Below, in pieces: positions 38,776-51,180 of a stretch of DNA of 64,000 bases. The DNA lies in NCBI GenBank assembly GCA_905221605.1, contig CAJNDS010002634.1:72001-136000 (forward strand), in the 5' to 3' direction. This stretch comes from Symbiodinium natans. Lineage: Eukaryota; Sar; Dinophyceae; Suessiales; Symbiodiniaceae. Below the pieces are notes generated by a model. The model ran no database searches. It was given only the letters and a program-made list of their open reading frames with translations, and was not told the DNA's origin. Positions within the stretch are counted from its first letter, which is position 1. The number at the start of each line of letters is the position of its first letter. Both the position numbers and the translations under genes were made by a program.

Positions 38776-41540
38776 TGACAGCGCCGTTTCACCTTGGTAG
38801 CTTTGGTTGTGTTGGTGGTTTGGTTGGTCTTTGTTTTGTTGGTCTCTTTGGATGATACTCGGTCTTACGTTTCACCTCTTACAAGCAATAGGCTTGACTC
38901 GCTTACTGCCGCTGATGTCGTAAAGAAGCTCGTTGCCAAAAAAAGTGACGGCCGCTCGGCTCACCCCTGCCCTACTTCACTGAGCTTCAGCGCTGAGTGA
39001 AAGATCAACTTGAAGCTTAGTTCGGATGAGGCACAATGGACAAGGCTTTTTACGGTGCGCAAAGTCTTTGCTGCGCAAGGAGTTTCATCAAAAAAGTTCC
39101 AATTCAGGCTTACGATGAATGGTTCTCACGTTCCATTCGGACGCAACTTGAGCTTAGTCAGTGAAGCTATGTTGATTTTTGAGTGGTGGTCGACTTGATC
39201 TGAATCTCATGTTCTGTCAGGATGTCGTATTTTAGCCGGAACCGCTGAGTGCGTGTGAGTTGGCTTCCAGGGGGGTTGAACGTTCGCCGTCGTATGATGG
39301 CTTGGTCAAATTGAGACCGATGAGATCGACGTCGGACATGTTCCGGTGGAAGGGACGCTGTGGAAGCGTGATTGTTCGCCCACAGTGTGAAAAAGAGTGA
39401 GGCCGTGAACTCCGTGAATTGGAGTGATGAATATGGGAATTTGTTGAAGCTTGACTTTCTGACAAAGATGGTTTTTTTTTCTTTTTGACAAAGATGTTTT
39501 GATTCACTTACTTTGGCTCAAGCACGGTCCTGGCGCAATAAGCTCTTTAAGATTTGTTTTTCGACTTGGACGCAACGTTGTTCAACCGAACGGAGCTCCA
39601 AACAGGCCAGGAATTGGTTCCAAAAAGGGTGTCCGGCTGAAGAAGCAGCTCAAGGAAGACTCTGTTCGGCGTTGTGTTTTTGGGCTCAAAATCGAGCCAG
39701 GGCATCTGCTTAAAGGTGCTCAACTGTTGTAATGCACGAAGCTGTTTGCTTCCAGCAAACTTTGTGCTGTTGGTTGACTCAGGCCACGTTCGCGCTGCGC
39801 ATCTCGCAAGGAAGATTCTTTCGAAACTTTTCTCGTTTGGGCTCGAAATCGGACCCCAGGAAAAATTAAATGCGGTGCAACGGTTCAACTTGCAAAAAAC
39901 GTGCGATTCGCGCAAATCTTTTCAATGCAAACGAACACCCAGTCTGAATCCAGCGCATGCAGCTTAAATTTGCTGGAAGCAAGTACGTTTTGCCAAATTT
40001 TTTCCGAGATGCAACACTGATGTTTGTTGGGTCTGCTTCGTGTTGCAGTGTTGCAACCATTCACAAAAACAGATGGTGGGCATGTGTGATGCAAGTACTA
40101 TCTTATGATTGGTTGCAATCTCATAGGGTTTGGAGAGTCCGGCAGGTAAATGCAGAAAACTGGTGCGTTTAAGTGCGCTCGCCAACTTGGCTGCCAGCTT
40201 ACGGCGCCAACATTGCAAGTGCCATTGCGCAGGTTAGACTGTTGGTCCTCTACTTGGAAACCAGCGAAGCTGGATCAGAGCAGCCCATTGCCAACGACCT
40301 TATTCGGGTTTGCTGCAAACGAGGAGCCGGCGCCCAGTGCCACTGTTTAGTCGGCAGGCAGCTCTAGGGTAAGTTTTCATCCTTGCAGGGAAGCACGGTT
40401 TTGCGACCGTGCGGATTTTTTGGTTTCTTAGAAGGTTTTTGACACACTGTCGCCACCAGCTCGGCACTAGCTCTTCCTTCCACCTTCCAAGGGAAGCAAT
40501 ATGACTTTTTTGCTAATCACAAAGAGTAACTCAGAGAACTGACCGTGCCAAGCTTCCCAGAGCCCAGCAAATCATGCAGTTCCTTTGTTAAACCTCAAGA
40601 CATACCAGGATGCCAATTCCCAGGTCCAAACCCCCCCAGTCGCAACGCAGGCCCTGAGTGCCTTGCTGCCAGGTGTCTGCGTTATGCGTGTTGCAGGTCT
40701 AGGTCTGTTGAGGCCAGGATATTGACCAGAGCTGTGCTGTCGCGAACACTAGGGTTGCTGATGCGAAATTCCATTCTCCTCGTTTCAGGGTTTTTTTTCC
40801 ATCATCGGAAACGTTGTTCACTTTTCGATCACAGAATCGTAAAAGAGAAGTAGTAGCGGAACAAAACGATTTCATCACCCCCTCCTTTGCCAGAGGAATG
40901 AAAAATTTGTTTTATGATTTTGCTTTTTGCTTATTGCATTTTGTGCTTCGAGGCCCAGAGAAGTAAAAACCCCATTTTGTTAGTGAGCCAGTATTACCCG
41001 TTTTTTTTTTTTTTCTGCCGCGCAAGTTTGCTTCAGTGATCAGCGTTCGGAAGTTTTGAATAGCTGCGTAATTCGCAACATTTGCATGTTCAAAGTGATG
41101 TGTGTTACAGCATTAAAAGTAAAATCAGTGCAATTTGCGTTCTTTGCAGCCTACCCCGTTCCAGACATGATGAGTTGTCCAGCTTATGAATTCACAACTG
41201 CTGTTTGACAGCCTGCTTGAAAACATACGAATCCTTTCTGCCCTATTCAAGTCACCAAAGCAAAAAAACTACATTAACAAAAGCCTCAAAAAAGAGATGC
41301 CTTCTAAAGCAAGCACTCGTGAACAACAACATGCCCAAACAAAAGCCAAAATGACAGATGCCCGTTGGGATTGTTGCACGCAGGCCAGGTGTGTGCACCG
41401 CAGCCCAAATACTCAACATCCCTTTCACCTTCGCGCGGACGACTTGGAGCTGTCTGGACGGACGGCAGCTGATATAGGGAAGCGCTCTATGGCCGTGCGC
41501 AAATCAGAACACTTCGCCACTCCATGCCGCCTACAAAAGC
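38776..41540. other. No recognised gene
   Basis: Only short ORFs in all frames. It includes a T-run at 41001-41015 and a 7-bp stem with 6-nt loop at about 40393-40412 (GCACGGT/ACCGTGC). TTTGGCTCAAG at 39512-39522 resembles the end of the dinoflagellate spliced leader. Confidence 0.5.
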
Positions 41541-41542
41541 CC

Positions 41543-42640
41543 TTATAACACGGCGAGCTGTTGGGGCCCTGTGCGGTTCAAATTTTGGGGGGTGCAGGCG
41601 GTGCATATTTGCGAACTTTCGGTGTGCAAGAGGTCGTGTGCCGCCAATTTTTTGCGCGCAGGAGGTCGTGTGCCGCGAAAGGCACGGGGCTTGCCGCCAC
41701 TGGGTTCGGCGAACGGGTGAGCCAGCTCAATGAACAAGAAGTCGAAACAGAACGAAAACCAAAAAGCATCGGTAGAATTCTCCGGAAAATGGCACAATGG
41801 GGCATCTTGTGCCAGGCAGTTGCAACGCAGATTGCGCCACCACCCCTCGTCAGACGCGAGCACCGTTATCAAACACGAGGCACGTTTAAGTTCCCGCCGA
41901 TGCAGCAGCTTCCAGCCAGTACTCGATGCGTAATGGATGCTGACAGCCGCTATATGCCGCCATGACGCATGCAAACGTATGCAATACAGATAGGCAACAT
42001 TTTTTTGGTTGCTCCCACCGTATGATGGACATAAGGATTTTAGACAGCAGGCGAAAAAACGTAAATTCTTCACGGTGCTTGTGTCCCAACCATTTCGTGC
42101 AAACAGCACCGCATTGATGCTGCGCATCTCATGAATACTCTGATCTTGCGTTGCGGTGGCCCACGTCGCCCGAAACCGCGATGATGCTTCCCAAATACCC
42201 CATACATGTCGGACCCGGCCAGCGAGACTGCTCCAGCTGCACGTGCCAGTCAGGGCAGCCTCCATTAAGATTTGCATTGCACCTTCCAAAAGCGCTTCAT
42301 GCTTGGCATGTCCAAAGAAAAAACTGTCCACTACTTTTGGAGGCGTCGCGGAGCAAGCCGACATCTGCAACACAACAGTGGCTCCGTCGGGTTTCGCAAT
42401 TCTGCTTTGCAGCGACCCCGATGCCTCCACTTCTTCCAATTCATCCGGCTCGCGCTCCGCACTTGCAGCTGCCGGGGGCATCTCGATGGCCCACCGTGCC
42501 GCTTGTGCTACATCCTCGCTGCGCGCGCCATCCCTCTTGAGTGTGCTCTTGCGAGAGTTTGCCGCGACACTGGAGCACGGGTTGCCCTCAATGTAAGGTC
42601 CCTTGTGCCATAGCGTGGGAGGCACGTTGCTGGGCGTCAT
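41543..42640 (-). CDS. Unrecognised 365-codon ORF
   Basis: A long minus-strand frame with segments such as GAMQILMEAALTGTCSWSSL and AGRVRHVWGIWEASSRFRAT that look like real protein, possibly the RT/RNase H boundary region of another retroelement. Its N-terminal ~80 codons overlap a plus-strand LINE remnant (42.4-42.6 kb), so at least that part is probably not coding. No catalytic motif was identified. Confidence 0.3.
   Translation of the reverse strand: MTPSNVPPTLWHKGPYIEGNPCSSVAANSRKSTLKRDGARSEDVAQAARWAIEMPPAAASAEREPDELEEVEASGSLQSRIAKPDGATVVLQMSACSATPPKVVDSFFFGHAKHEALLEGAMQILMEAALTGTCSWSSLAGRVRHVWGIWEASSRFRATWATATQDQSIHEMRSINAVLFARNGWDTSTVKNLRFFACCLKSLCPSYGGSNQKNVAYLYCIRLHASWRHIAAVSIHYASSTGWKLLHRRELKRASCLITVLASDEGWWRNLRCNCLAQDAPLCHFPENSTDAFWFSFCFDFLFIELAHPFAEPSGGKPRAFRGTRPPARKKLAAHDLLHTESSQICTACTPQNLNRTGPQQLAVL
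42400..42605 (+). pseudogene. LINE (non-LTR retrotransposon) C-terminal fragment
   Basis: A plus frame reads LALRTCSCRGHLDGPP, then LAARAIPLECALARVCRDTG and ARVALNVRS. It resembles the LPLAPRRCRCGG...ARVCREAGARV region that follows RT in dinoflagellate LINE proteins, from memory of that family. It is short and broken on both sides. Confidence 0.5.
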
Positions 42641-44465
42641 GGAGGCGGGTGAAGCTCAGGCCGCACAAGGAGGCCGCGGAGCATGGACTGCCGGGACACC
42701 GTCTGCATCAACGAAAAGATGGTCGCGCGACTGTCGCGTGCGGTCAACTTCTGTGGGAGGAGTCGCGAGCTGGTGCAGGAAAAAATGCCTGTGCGAAGGT
42801 TCTCCCAACCAAACGGCGAACAACATCGCCGACAGCGAGCGCGCGAATGCCCATGTTCATATCCATGTCCGTCAGGCTTTGCAAAGCGCCAAACATAGCG
42901 CAGCTCGTTGCAGAAGGTGGCTATCATGCAACCTCGTCATCCAGGAGGATGCACAGGTGCCCGGCGCTGGCGCCGGACGCGGCAGCCCCACGACCCGCAG
43001 TTCGGAAACACGGACTGCTGGCAAAGGAAACGGTGGCGGGCACAGGCTCGAGGCGCGGGCTCGGCCGCAGTTGAGAGCTCGCCGAGATCGACCAGAGCCG
43101 CGGCGCATCCTGCCTTAGCCCGCCCTAGCTTCGGCGTCAGGAACGGCAGCCGAGGCAGCGTGATGCGGAGCGCACAACGCGTCCCGCACCTGGTCACCTG
43201 CCGTGCCGCGTAAAAGCATGCGCGGGGCCAGACGCCTGCTCGCATGGCCGTACGGAGGTCGCCTCGCAAGCGGGCAGGGAAACCCTGGAGCGTGAGCACG
43301 TGGCACCGGAGGTTTCCCAATGCTATTGCCATCGATAAAAGGCGAAGTTTTTGCGGAAACCTTTCATACCCTTTTTCCGCCGCAGCGACCCGACGCCGTG
43401 CGGTGTTGCCGTTCAGGATCACGTCAGCAATGCGTGTATCATTACGTCGTGATATTTGCTGGCGCTGAGGGACCCGGCCGCCTGCCGCTGCGCTGAGAGT
43501 CGGAGACTGCTACTGGCGCAAAAGGGCATCAACAAATTCGTCAGATCAAGAAAATCATATGTTGGAAAACCATGCATGTGAACCTTGGTTTGCGATAATG
43601 TCACGCACGAAGGTACGGGTGGAAGAGGCCAACGCGACTAAAGGATAGTTAAAAGATAGTAAAAGCGCGCCACATAGCTCATGTCCTAGGTTGTTTGGAC
43701 GTGGCATCCCAATGTCGGCTGCTGACGTGGCCCATTCTGTATACACACATATGATTTGTTTCACTTTTTTGGTAGTTGCTAGCCGCAAGTCGGTTGTTTC
43801 AGGAGTCATACTTGCTCGCTTGGCATCACAATTTGCAAAACGACCTGCTCGTGAAACCTGGCAATCAAAACACGGTGTTGCACGAATCCTCTCAACGCGG
43901 TCAGACTGCTGATGAAGAACCTCCCCGTTCCTCCCGTGCCCGGACTCCCGGCGAAGTAGCAGGAAAAACAAACGCAAAAAAACACGTGACACGGTAACAA
44001 CGGGCGAATGACAGTTCATGCGAAATGATTGTGACGATTGTGGGGATGGCTGCCAGTGACGCCGAAAAGCCCGTGCGATCTACAGCCGCCACGCGGCTAA
44101 CACAAGCGGTGCCAAACCGCAGGTCGACACCTACACAAACAAATGTTGAAGGAAACGAAACTTGGCAACGCGAGTGAGTGAGTGCGTGAGACCTGCAAGC
44201 CGATAATGCGTTGTTCAAGCTTCGCGAACGCATCGCCGCCCCTCACACATCCTCCAACTGGTGGTTTAAGAAGCGGAAACCCCCTGTACGCAGCCCGAAA
44301 CAGCGCGTGCAGCAACCGGGTTGCGTGCCATCCTGGACCAGCCCAAACTTGAATATCCGCTAGTGCCCGAGGTGTTTTCGGACCCTTGCCACTGCAAGTT
44401 TTCTGCTGAGGCTGTTTTCGTTTGCCTGCGCATGGCAAGCCAGCACCGGTGCCGCTTGGTGATTT
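42606..44465. other. GC-rich region with no clear gene
   Basis: Many overlapping short ORFs on both strands, probably decayed retroelement sequence continuing from 42.4 kb. Nothing is recognised with confidence. Confidence 0.4.
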
Positions 44466-44610
44466 TTTGGCATCGAAGCTGGAGGCTGCACGCGCATGCG
44501 CGCCGCCCACGCCGCTTTTGGGTCCTGCGTTGGAGCGGCATCATTGCCGTCGCTGCTCAGCGTGCGCTGGCCGCCTCTATACTTCTATGCTGCACCAGCC
44601 TCTCACCAAC
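44466..44610 (+). pseudogene. LINE C-terminal tail fragment
   Basis: A plus frame reads RRPRRFWVLRWSGIIAVAAQ followed by RALAASIL, resembling the A-W-x-x-R-W-S-G-x-x-x-V-A-A-Q-R-A tail of dinoflagellate LINE proteins. It is isolated from any RT in frame. Confidence 0.45.
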
Positions 44611-45239
44611 GAGTGTAATGGTGGAGTTGCGGAGCCTGCTTTGCACGAGCTGTTGGCTGACATGCGATGGAACGAAGCACCGGAGCACAGTCGCGTGCCT
44701 GGCTGTGGTGCGTATACAGTTTGGCTGTTTTGGCACCGGGACTGCGTGTTTGGAAACGGTTGCAAATGTTGCAAAAAGGTGCGTGGAAAAAATATTGGAG
44801 ATAGGGTTGGCTGTTGGACTCCCAGGGCTGGGCGACTCGACCTCCATGCAGGAAAGTTTTGCCAACCCTTATTTCGGGGACCGCCGACAAAAAGAATCCG
44901 CTGGTTGTGCCTGTGACCACTGGCAAGATGACTTGGTGGCGATAACTCCGCAAATTTCAGGTGCGCTGGTGCCTTCGTTGCCGTGTTTGCACTTGTTCCA
45001 CGAGCTGGTATCCAAAATGAGGGTATCCAAGGTGAGGGTAGTTGGAGATTTCCTCCATTAGGCGAGAGAGTCGAACAACAAGAACGGATCCCCAAGCCGC
45101 CTGCCTCTCCGCGGCTAAGGGCCCTGTCCTCCATCCTCCGAAATACGAGGAAGGACAACACAACTGCTTGTCGCTGATGTTTTGTGTCAGCCGGAAGCTG
45201 CAGCCCGGTGCCCCCTTCGCTGCGGGCGGCCACGGAAGC

Positions 45240-46030
45240 GGACGCGCGCACAACTATTTTGGGCATTGACGGCGTGGGGGCTTACGACCACATCTCCCGA
45301 GCCAGCATGCTTGGCGGCCCTCGCGATCACGCCGCCATGTTCTATGCCCGCAGTAGCCGGTGTTTTTTCTACAATGCCGACGGGCGCGCGCACGGGTCGC
45401 GACACGGGCACGAAGTGCTGCAGGGAGAGGGCGGGGCGCAAGGGGATCCATTGATGCCGGGGCTATTTGCATTTGGCTAGCACATGCAAGCACCAAGAGC
45501 TCGCGCGCTTGCTCGCAGGGCTCCAACCCCGGGAAGGCCTCTTCGCACTGTTGGATGACGCGATCCTCACGTCGGGCCTGGAACGAACCCTGCCGAGGCA
45601 CGGCAACGTGCAAATCCACCGGGCTTGGAATGACTGGAGCCTGCCGGCGGCAAAACAAGGATTGTTCGTTTTTGGCAGCCCTGCCGCCACCCGCCAGTTC
45701 ATTGCCGCCACGCGGGCAGAGGCACGCGCCAAATGCGGCCCTGTTCGCCCAGCTGCCGGAAGTGCAAGATCTGCAGTGCGCGAGGCTTGCGCGTGGCTGC
45801 TGTTGCTCTTCTGTGCCGCCGTTTGTTGGGCTTACCTCCTGCGCTCAGTCCCTCCGGCGGATTCAGCCCCCTTCTCAGCTGCGCACGATGAAGCGGTGTT
45901 GGAATGCCTGGGCAGACCAGGGGCGGGTACCGCGCTTGCGATACCGCATGATACCGCCAGCCAGCGCGCAGCGAGCGCACCTGCTACTGTTGATGGGGGG
46001 TTTGGGGTTGCCGTCGGCTAGCGGATACCG
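45240..46030 (+). pseudogene. LINE reverse transcriptase, degenerate
   Basis: The RT catalytic box A is in ILGIDGVGAYDHISRASML. Box B is EGGAQGDPLMPGLFAFG, which is followed by TAG where a Gln codon would be expected. Box C, in another frame, is LFALLDDAIL, then NVQIHRAWNDW. The order and spacing suit a non-LTR retrotransposon RT (RVT_1). The stop plus frameshift between boxes B and C shows it is inactive. Confidence 0.75.
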
Positions 46031-46870
46031 CAGGCGCTGGCGGACCTGCTGCGCCCGGTGCTCGGGGAGGCATCTGCCATGCCGCCCAGCACCAGGGAGG
46101 CCGAGTGCGCAGCTTCCTGCAGGGCTTTGAGGCGCCCACCTGGACGTTCTTGCTCGATGCTGCTGCGCCCTTGCATGCGGCAGGGGCTGACGGTGGGGGC
46201 CCGCAAACCACGCGCAGGGCTGCAGTGGAGAAGTGCGCGCTCGAAATTGTTTTTTTCAGACCTTGATCCGGCATCTCGAGCGCTGCTGTTGTCCCATATT
46301 AAGTGGTCCCGGCGCGATTGCGCAGAGCTGCGCAATGACTGTTTTGCCCACGGGACCGGGGTTCACCGTCCCCAGCGCCGAATTCCGGATCATGCCCAAC
46401 GCCGTCTCCGCATGCCACTCCCCCTGGCACCGAAGCGATGCCGCTGTGGGGGGCGTCAGCGTGCGCTCAAGCGCGGGTGCTGGCCCAGCGAGCCGGTCCC
46501 CTGGAGGGGGGGGGGGGGGCGGCGTGATCCTCGAAGATACGTTGGGGGTGTAGCCGCCAGCAATGCGCTACGCGACATGAATCTGGATGAATCTGGACCT
46601 GCTCGCCAGTGATGCGCGGCGCATAAAGGTAAATGCACTGCCAATCTGGCGGGGTGTGCAGGTGGCTGTCGATACCATGCTCGTCAGCCCAGTCCAGCGA
46701 AGCACGCGCCGGGCGACGCTGTGCCTGGACTCGCTCTCCGACAGGCAGCAGCACGCAAGTGCCGCACGTGGCCAGCGGGGCGCGCGCTCGTCCGCCGATG
46801 GACGGGTCTTGTGTCCCTGGCGGCGCTGCGGGCGCATGCAGCCACCCAGCTGGAAGCAGATGTAAAACAA
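46031..46870 (+). pseudogene. LINE region downstream of RT, degenerate
   Basis: Continues the element above: RLRMPLPLAPKRCRCGGRQR, then after frame changes LRDMNLDE and SDARRIKVNALPIWRGVQVA-VDTMLVSP. The Cys/His-poor LPLAPxRCRCGG motif is typical of the region after RT in dinoflagellate LINEs. A G-run at 46506-46519 coincides with one of the frame changes. Confidence 0.65.
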
Positions 46871-47639
46871 AAACGTTTGTCGAAGTACAGGTAATGCGTG
46901 TGCAGCTACGATTGAATCATTTGGTTCAAATGTGGACTTCAGAAGTGAACGCCAAAATGGCTCGAACCACAACGGCACACGATAAACACCCGTGGCAGAA
47001 GAAAAGCTGATGGCCCGGACGCATGGTGGTGATTCGCGATTGTGACCGGAAAAATCCAACAGTGTGGTGTTCAAGCCGCCAAACCTTCACGGTCGAGTCA
47101 TATTTGCACATGTCGGCTGTCAGCGCTATCCAAACCCAAGACCCGTAGCAGTGATGGCATCGCAGCGCGAGGCAGACTAGTTTGGCAAGACTGGTGGCTT
47201 TCGGATGTTTGGGTTTTTGGGAAAACAAAAAAACATTTGCAAATTTTAAAGTGCTCATGCGATTTGAATTCACCCCGGCCTGCATTGCCAGTTGCACTGG
47301 CATGTTTGCCTGCAGGGTTCTGGAAAAGAACAGCTGTTGGACACTCAGATGCCCAACGGTGTGTGTAGAGATGTTGCATGCTTGAATGCATTTTGCAAGG
47401 AACACAAGCTACCAAAGCAGCGCTACGGCATCGGCAAGTTCATCATCAGATGTCAAAAGGCACCCCAGCTTGAAACGTGTTGTTGTGCTGAAGGGTTGAT
47501 GTGTCCCCTACAGCACCAGGTCGCGTTTTGGACAAGAGGATCCCTTGGACACTTTCATGGTGGGACGGTCAGTTTGTTGTCAGAAGCCGCAAATGATTTA
47601 AACTGAGCCCGGCCTCTGTCTGTTGAGGCGGAATTGAAT

Positions 47640-48690
47640 GACCAGGCAGGTTGTGCTGTGCGTTCTCAGTTGTGTGGCGGCATCTGTTAACTTTGGGATG
47701 TTGCTCCGCCAGGTGAAAACAGACATGGCATCGATGGGGAAAAAACCCGAGGACTCATAGTGCCAGTGGTCAGCAACAGCCTTACAGAGTCGAATGTGAG
47801 TTTCTGTGCGCAGGGGAAAAGTGCACCCGTCGACAAAGACAAAGCTGGGGCCATGAAAGGCGCGGGCAACTGGTTCAAGCTATGACATCGTCTCTACTTG
47901 TGTGGGATGTGCAAAAAGTTACCTCTAAGTGCCAAAGCCTGGGGAATCGCCATGTCGAGAAATCATGCAAAGCAGCACGCTCAAGGAGCCATTCAGCACC
48001 AGCTGAAGCAGAGGTACCGTGCCAAACTGTTCCTTGCCTGCAGCTGCCCGAAATGCGTACGTGTGATTTCGCACGTTTTGTGGACTCCTTTGGAGCGTTT
48101 CCCTGAACATTGTGAATTCAAATGGTTTGCATGGCTGAGACTCTGTGAGGCAGCAGATGCGCGGTCCGAGAAGTGCTTGACTCGCTGCATGTGGCAACTC
48201 CGTCGCCAGAGTTTGTCAGTTGACGGAAGGATTTAGGCATTTAGGTTCGGTCGACTGTGCTAGGTCGGACTTCCTAGTGTTTTTTGCATTGCGCGAATGT
48301 AAACACTCCCCGAAAAATGGACGCCCATAGGCGCATAGGCCCATGAGAATATGGCACTGGTGGGAGCATGACAATGTGTCATGAATTTTGCCAGCTTTGG
48401 CCGCTACTGGTGTCTGGTCAGTGTGTTGCGACGGTTGTCACGCTTTCAGGAGTGTACAAAGACATGACAGCTGGAATGAGGGAAGCCGAAGAGTCTCCAC
48501 AGCCTTTGATAAGCATGTCCATCATGCTCGGATCTCTTCCCTCCTTTCGGCGCTGTTGAACTCGGAACATGTGTTTCAATGCGAAGCTTGCGGCAAACAT
48601 GTCAGATTTGGCTCAGGCTTAACTCCCAAGTCTCTGCAGGTAGTTGTGCAACTATTCACGGCCGGCAAAAGCGGGCTTGAATCATCTTGA
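47640..48690 (+). other. Coding-like decayed sequence, family unknown
   Basis: Plus frames at 47898-48236 (QGAIQHQLKQRYRAKLFLAC, CSCPKCVRVISHVLW) and 48388-48690 (VFQCEACGKHVRFGSGLTPK) contain Cys pairs and look like fragments of one protein, perhaps a transposase. Stops separate them, and I cannot assign a family. Confidence 0.3.
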
Positions 48691-50390
48691 ATCAGTGCTG
48701 GTGCATTCGAGAGAGGCTTGAGCATGGAGGTGAGCCAGGTGAGCCATGGGTTGGTAACTACAACCAACGCAAACCGGTACTCTAGAGATCTACAAGGGAG
48801 TTGAGAGCAGGTTGTGAAGTTTTGTTTGTTGTTTAAAGGTCTGTCTTCACACTCTGACCCCCCTAAGCCTACTCCTTTGAGATTGGAAGCATAGGGCGCG
48901 GATGCAGCACCGCAACGCAACATCAGTATTCAGGCGGGCCTGGACAAAAGTAAGAAGGGTGACAGCACTGGAGTAGGAGACATGCTCATCCCAAAACTGC
49001 CACAATCGTAAGCCTTGTAAGGGGCATGTGATTAGAATCCCTAAGGCCCAAACCCTGAACCTTGAACCGAGATGTCGGAAGCTATTAAAAAATGGCGTAA
49101 AGGCCACTGGCAGCTGCTATGACTATTTCATACGTTGCCATCTTTTGGGATGAGCTCTTGCAGGGACGACGCTGCCTACGACTCCGCTTGGTGCATCGCA
49201 GCCGTTCAGCTACAAAACATGTGCAGATAAGAAGAAAGCCCAAGCCGTGTCGGATGTCTAGTTTCAATGCGCTTCAGGTCTTTTGAGCCTGGCGCTAGCG
49301 TTCATCATCATCTGTCAGTGAGGAAGGTTTTCTCTACACGTGCAAGCTTGCCTTGACACTGCCGTTCGAGTTCATGTAGTCACGTCTTCAGGCTAGTGCG
49401 CATCCATCAAATAGGTGGCATCGACTTTTCAAAGACAGCTTGTTCTCAGCTTCGGGGGCGACACTTTCTTTTGTGCTTGCTTTCCGTGCCCCTGGTGCGA
49501 ACCATTGGCGCGAAGCAGCCGGACCGCGGTGCGACTTTACAGAGACGGTGATTCGGGCACTGGAGAGTCCAGTGCGCAGTTGCTTGTACCGCTATCGTTC
49601 TTGTTGTTGTTGTTGTTGTTGTTGTTGAGATTTGTTGGTCATCGAGTGCACAGGCCTACTGGTTGTTGTACATTGCCCGAAGCGATCGTTTTTCTGTTGC
49701 TTGTGTTTTGCACAGCTCCAAATGCAATTGCACTCTGGTGAGGACGTGGTGGGTGGAACGCAGTGTCCACAGAAACCCTTCGAGCGGTCAGCAGGGGTCA
49801 TGCCGTTCGAATGCCAGAGCGGTGGCTGCAAAGATGGGACGATGCCTAACCCCCAGGTGTCCGGCTTGATGGTGCAAACTTTAGCCACTTCGTAGATTCT
49901 AGATGTGTGCAAGCCTGCGTGCCAGTTCGGCCGAGGACCGTACGAAGTGCATCTCGGCTGCGACCATCAAGCGTCTTTTTGCTAAAGCCTTCTTGATCCA
50001 CAGGTAATGTCGGATTGCCGTGACAATGTGTAAGGAGAGAGTACGCATCATTCATGAAGCTTTCTTAGGACTCCTACTTCATGCTGTCGCCCCGGGACAC
50101 ATTGCTCTGTGGGCAGTTGCTGCAGCGCATTTGTTCGCGGACGCTACCATCGGTCCTTCCTACCTGACCTGCCCAAGCTTCCTGGATGAGCTCATTCTGG
50201 AGAATTGGTATCCTGGTGATGAAATCCTACCAAGTATTGATTGCTGGCTAAATGCTGTCCCGTGCATGGTGACCTAGCTGGCTGCGAGAGGCTGGCTAAG
50301 TAGCTGATACTTGTCATTCCCTGGTGTTTCCCATGCACAGGCAGAGGCAGGTCATATCTTGTAACACGCTTGGTGCTCTGTGCCACAGGG
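48691..50390. other. No recognised gene; (GTT)n microsatellite
   Basis: Holds a TTGTTG run at 49602-49627. A plus ORF at 50020-50277 has a hydrophobic stretch (LLLHAVAPGHIALWAVAAAH) but no recognised family. Confidence 0.5.
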
Positions 50391-50479
50391 AGCATGGGGG
50401 ACGGCGCGCGGTGGCCTCCTCCTTGCTTTGCCCTGTCTGTCGTGGCAGCGGTTTGACCAAGTGTATCGGACGTGCACGT

Positions 50480-51180
50480 GTGTTGTGAGCCGCCATCGGA
50501 ATGTGACACGGTCGAAAGCACGGCGTAGCTCAAGCGTTGTGAGGCCCATGAGCATCACGGGACTATGCCTCTCTTGACAGCATGAAGCACCCATTGGCTG
50601 CTTTGTGTAGGGCTGCTTTCTGTAGGATTCTGTTCTTCTCCCAACATTCCTTGGCAGCTGGTTGCTCGAGTTGCTCTGCATTCTGTTCGTAACATCCGAC
50701 TGACGCAAGCCGACTCATGTGCCGATGTCGAGATTTGATGCTGTGCTTGGCACGGTCTCCACATCTAGGGGTGCCCTAGTTTCTCGGCTCTTCTAGCCAT
50801 AGAGCCCTCCTACAGCGAGCGGCGAAGTGCAGTGCAAATCGATTGCCGTATGTGCCACCGCAATGGATCTTCCAGTGGAACGTGTGCAAGACTTCTGTCT
50901 TCGTGACCTGAAGTCTCGCTGCGTTCATGCACGGAGGTCGGAAGTAGTTGTGGCGTTTGGCAGAAAATACGCACAGTAGGGTATGGCTTGTTCACGGACC
51001 TCGAAATTGAAGGGTCTCTTTTCAACATGCGGTCTCTTCCTTTTTGTCCCCTCCCAGTAGTCAGTCCCATGTCGGAGGCGGTGGCCAGACCCCCTGGACA
51101 CTGTCAGCCCTGCCTGAAGTATTTGCCTTGGGCTCGACCTTAACTCGACCCTTGCCAAACCGAGCTCCGTTCTCATAAAA
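50480..51180. repeat. Segmental duplication, copy 1
   Basis: Similar over roughly 700 bp to 52280-52980, with many substitutions and short indels. Both contain CATGCCTCTCTTGA, TTTCTGTAGG, CCTCCCAGTAGTCAGTCCCA and GGACACTGTCAGCCCTGCCT. The offset is about 1.8 kb. No ORF is conserved in both copies. Confidence 0.85.

Noticed and set aside
40393-40425. Stem-loop followed by a T-run resembling a bacterial terminator
   Set aside because: The window is eukaryotic and no bacterial-type gene precedes it.
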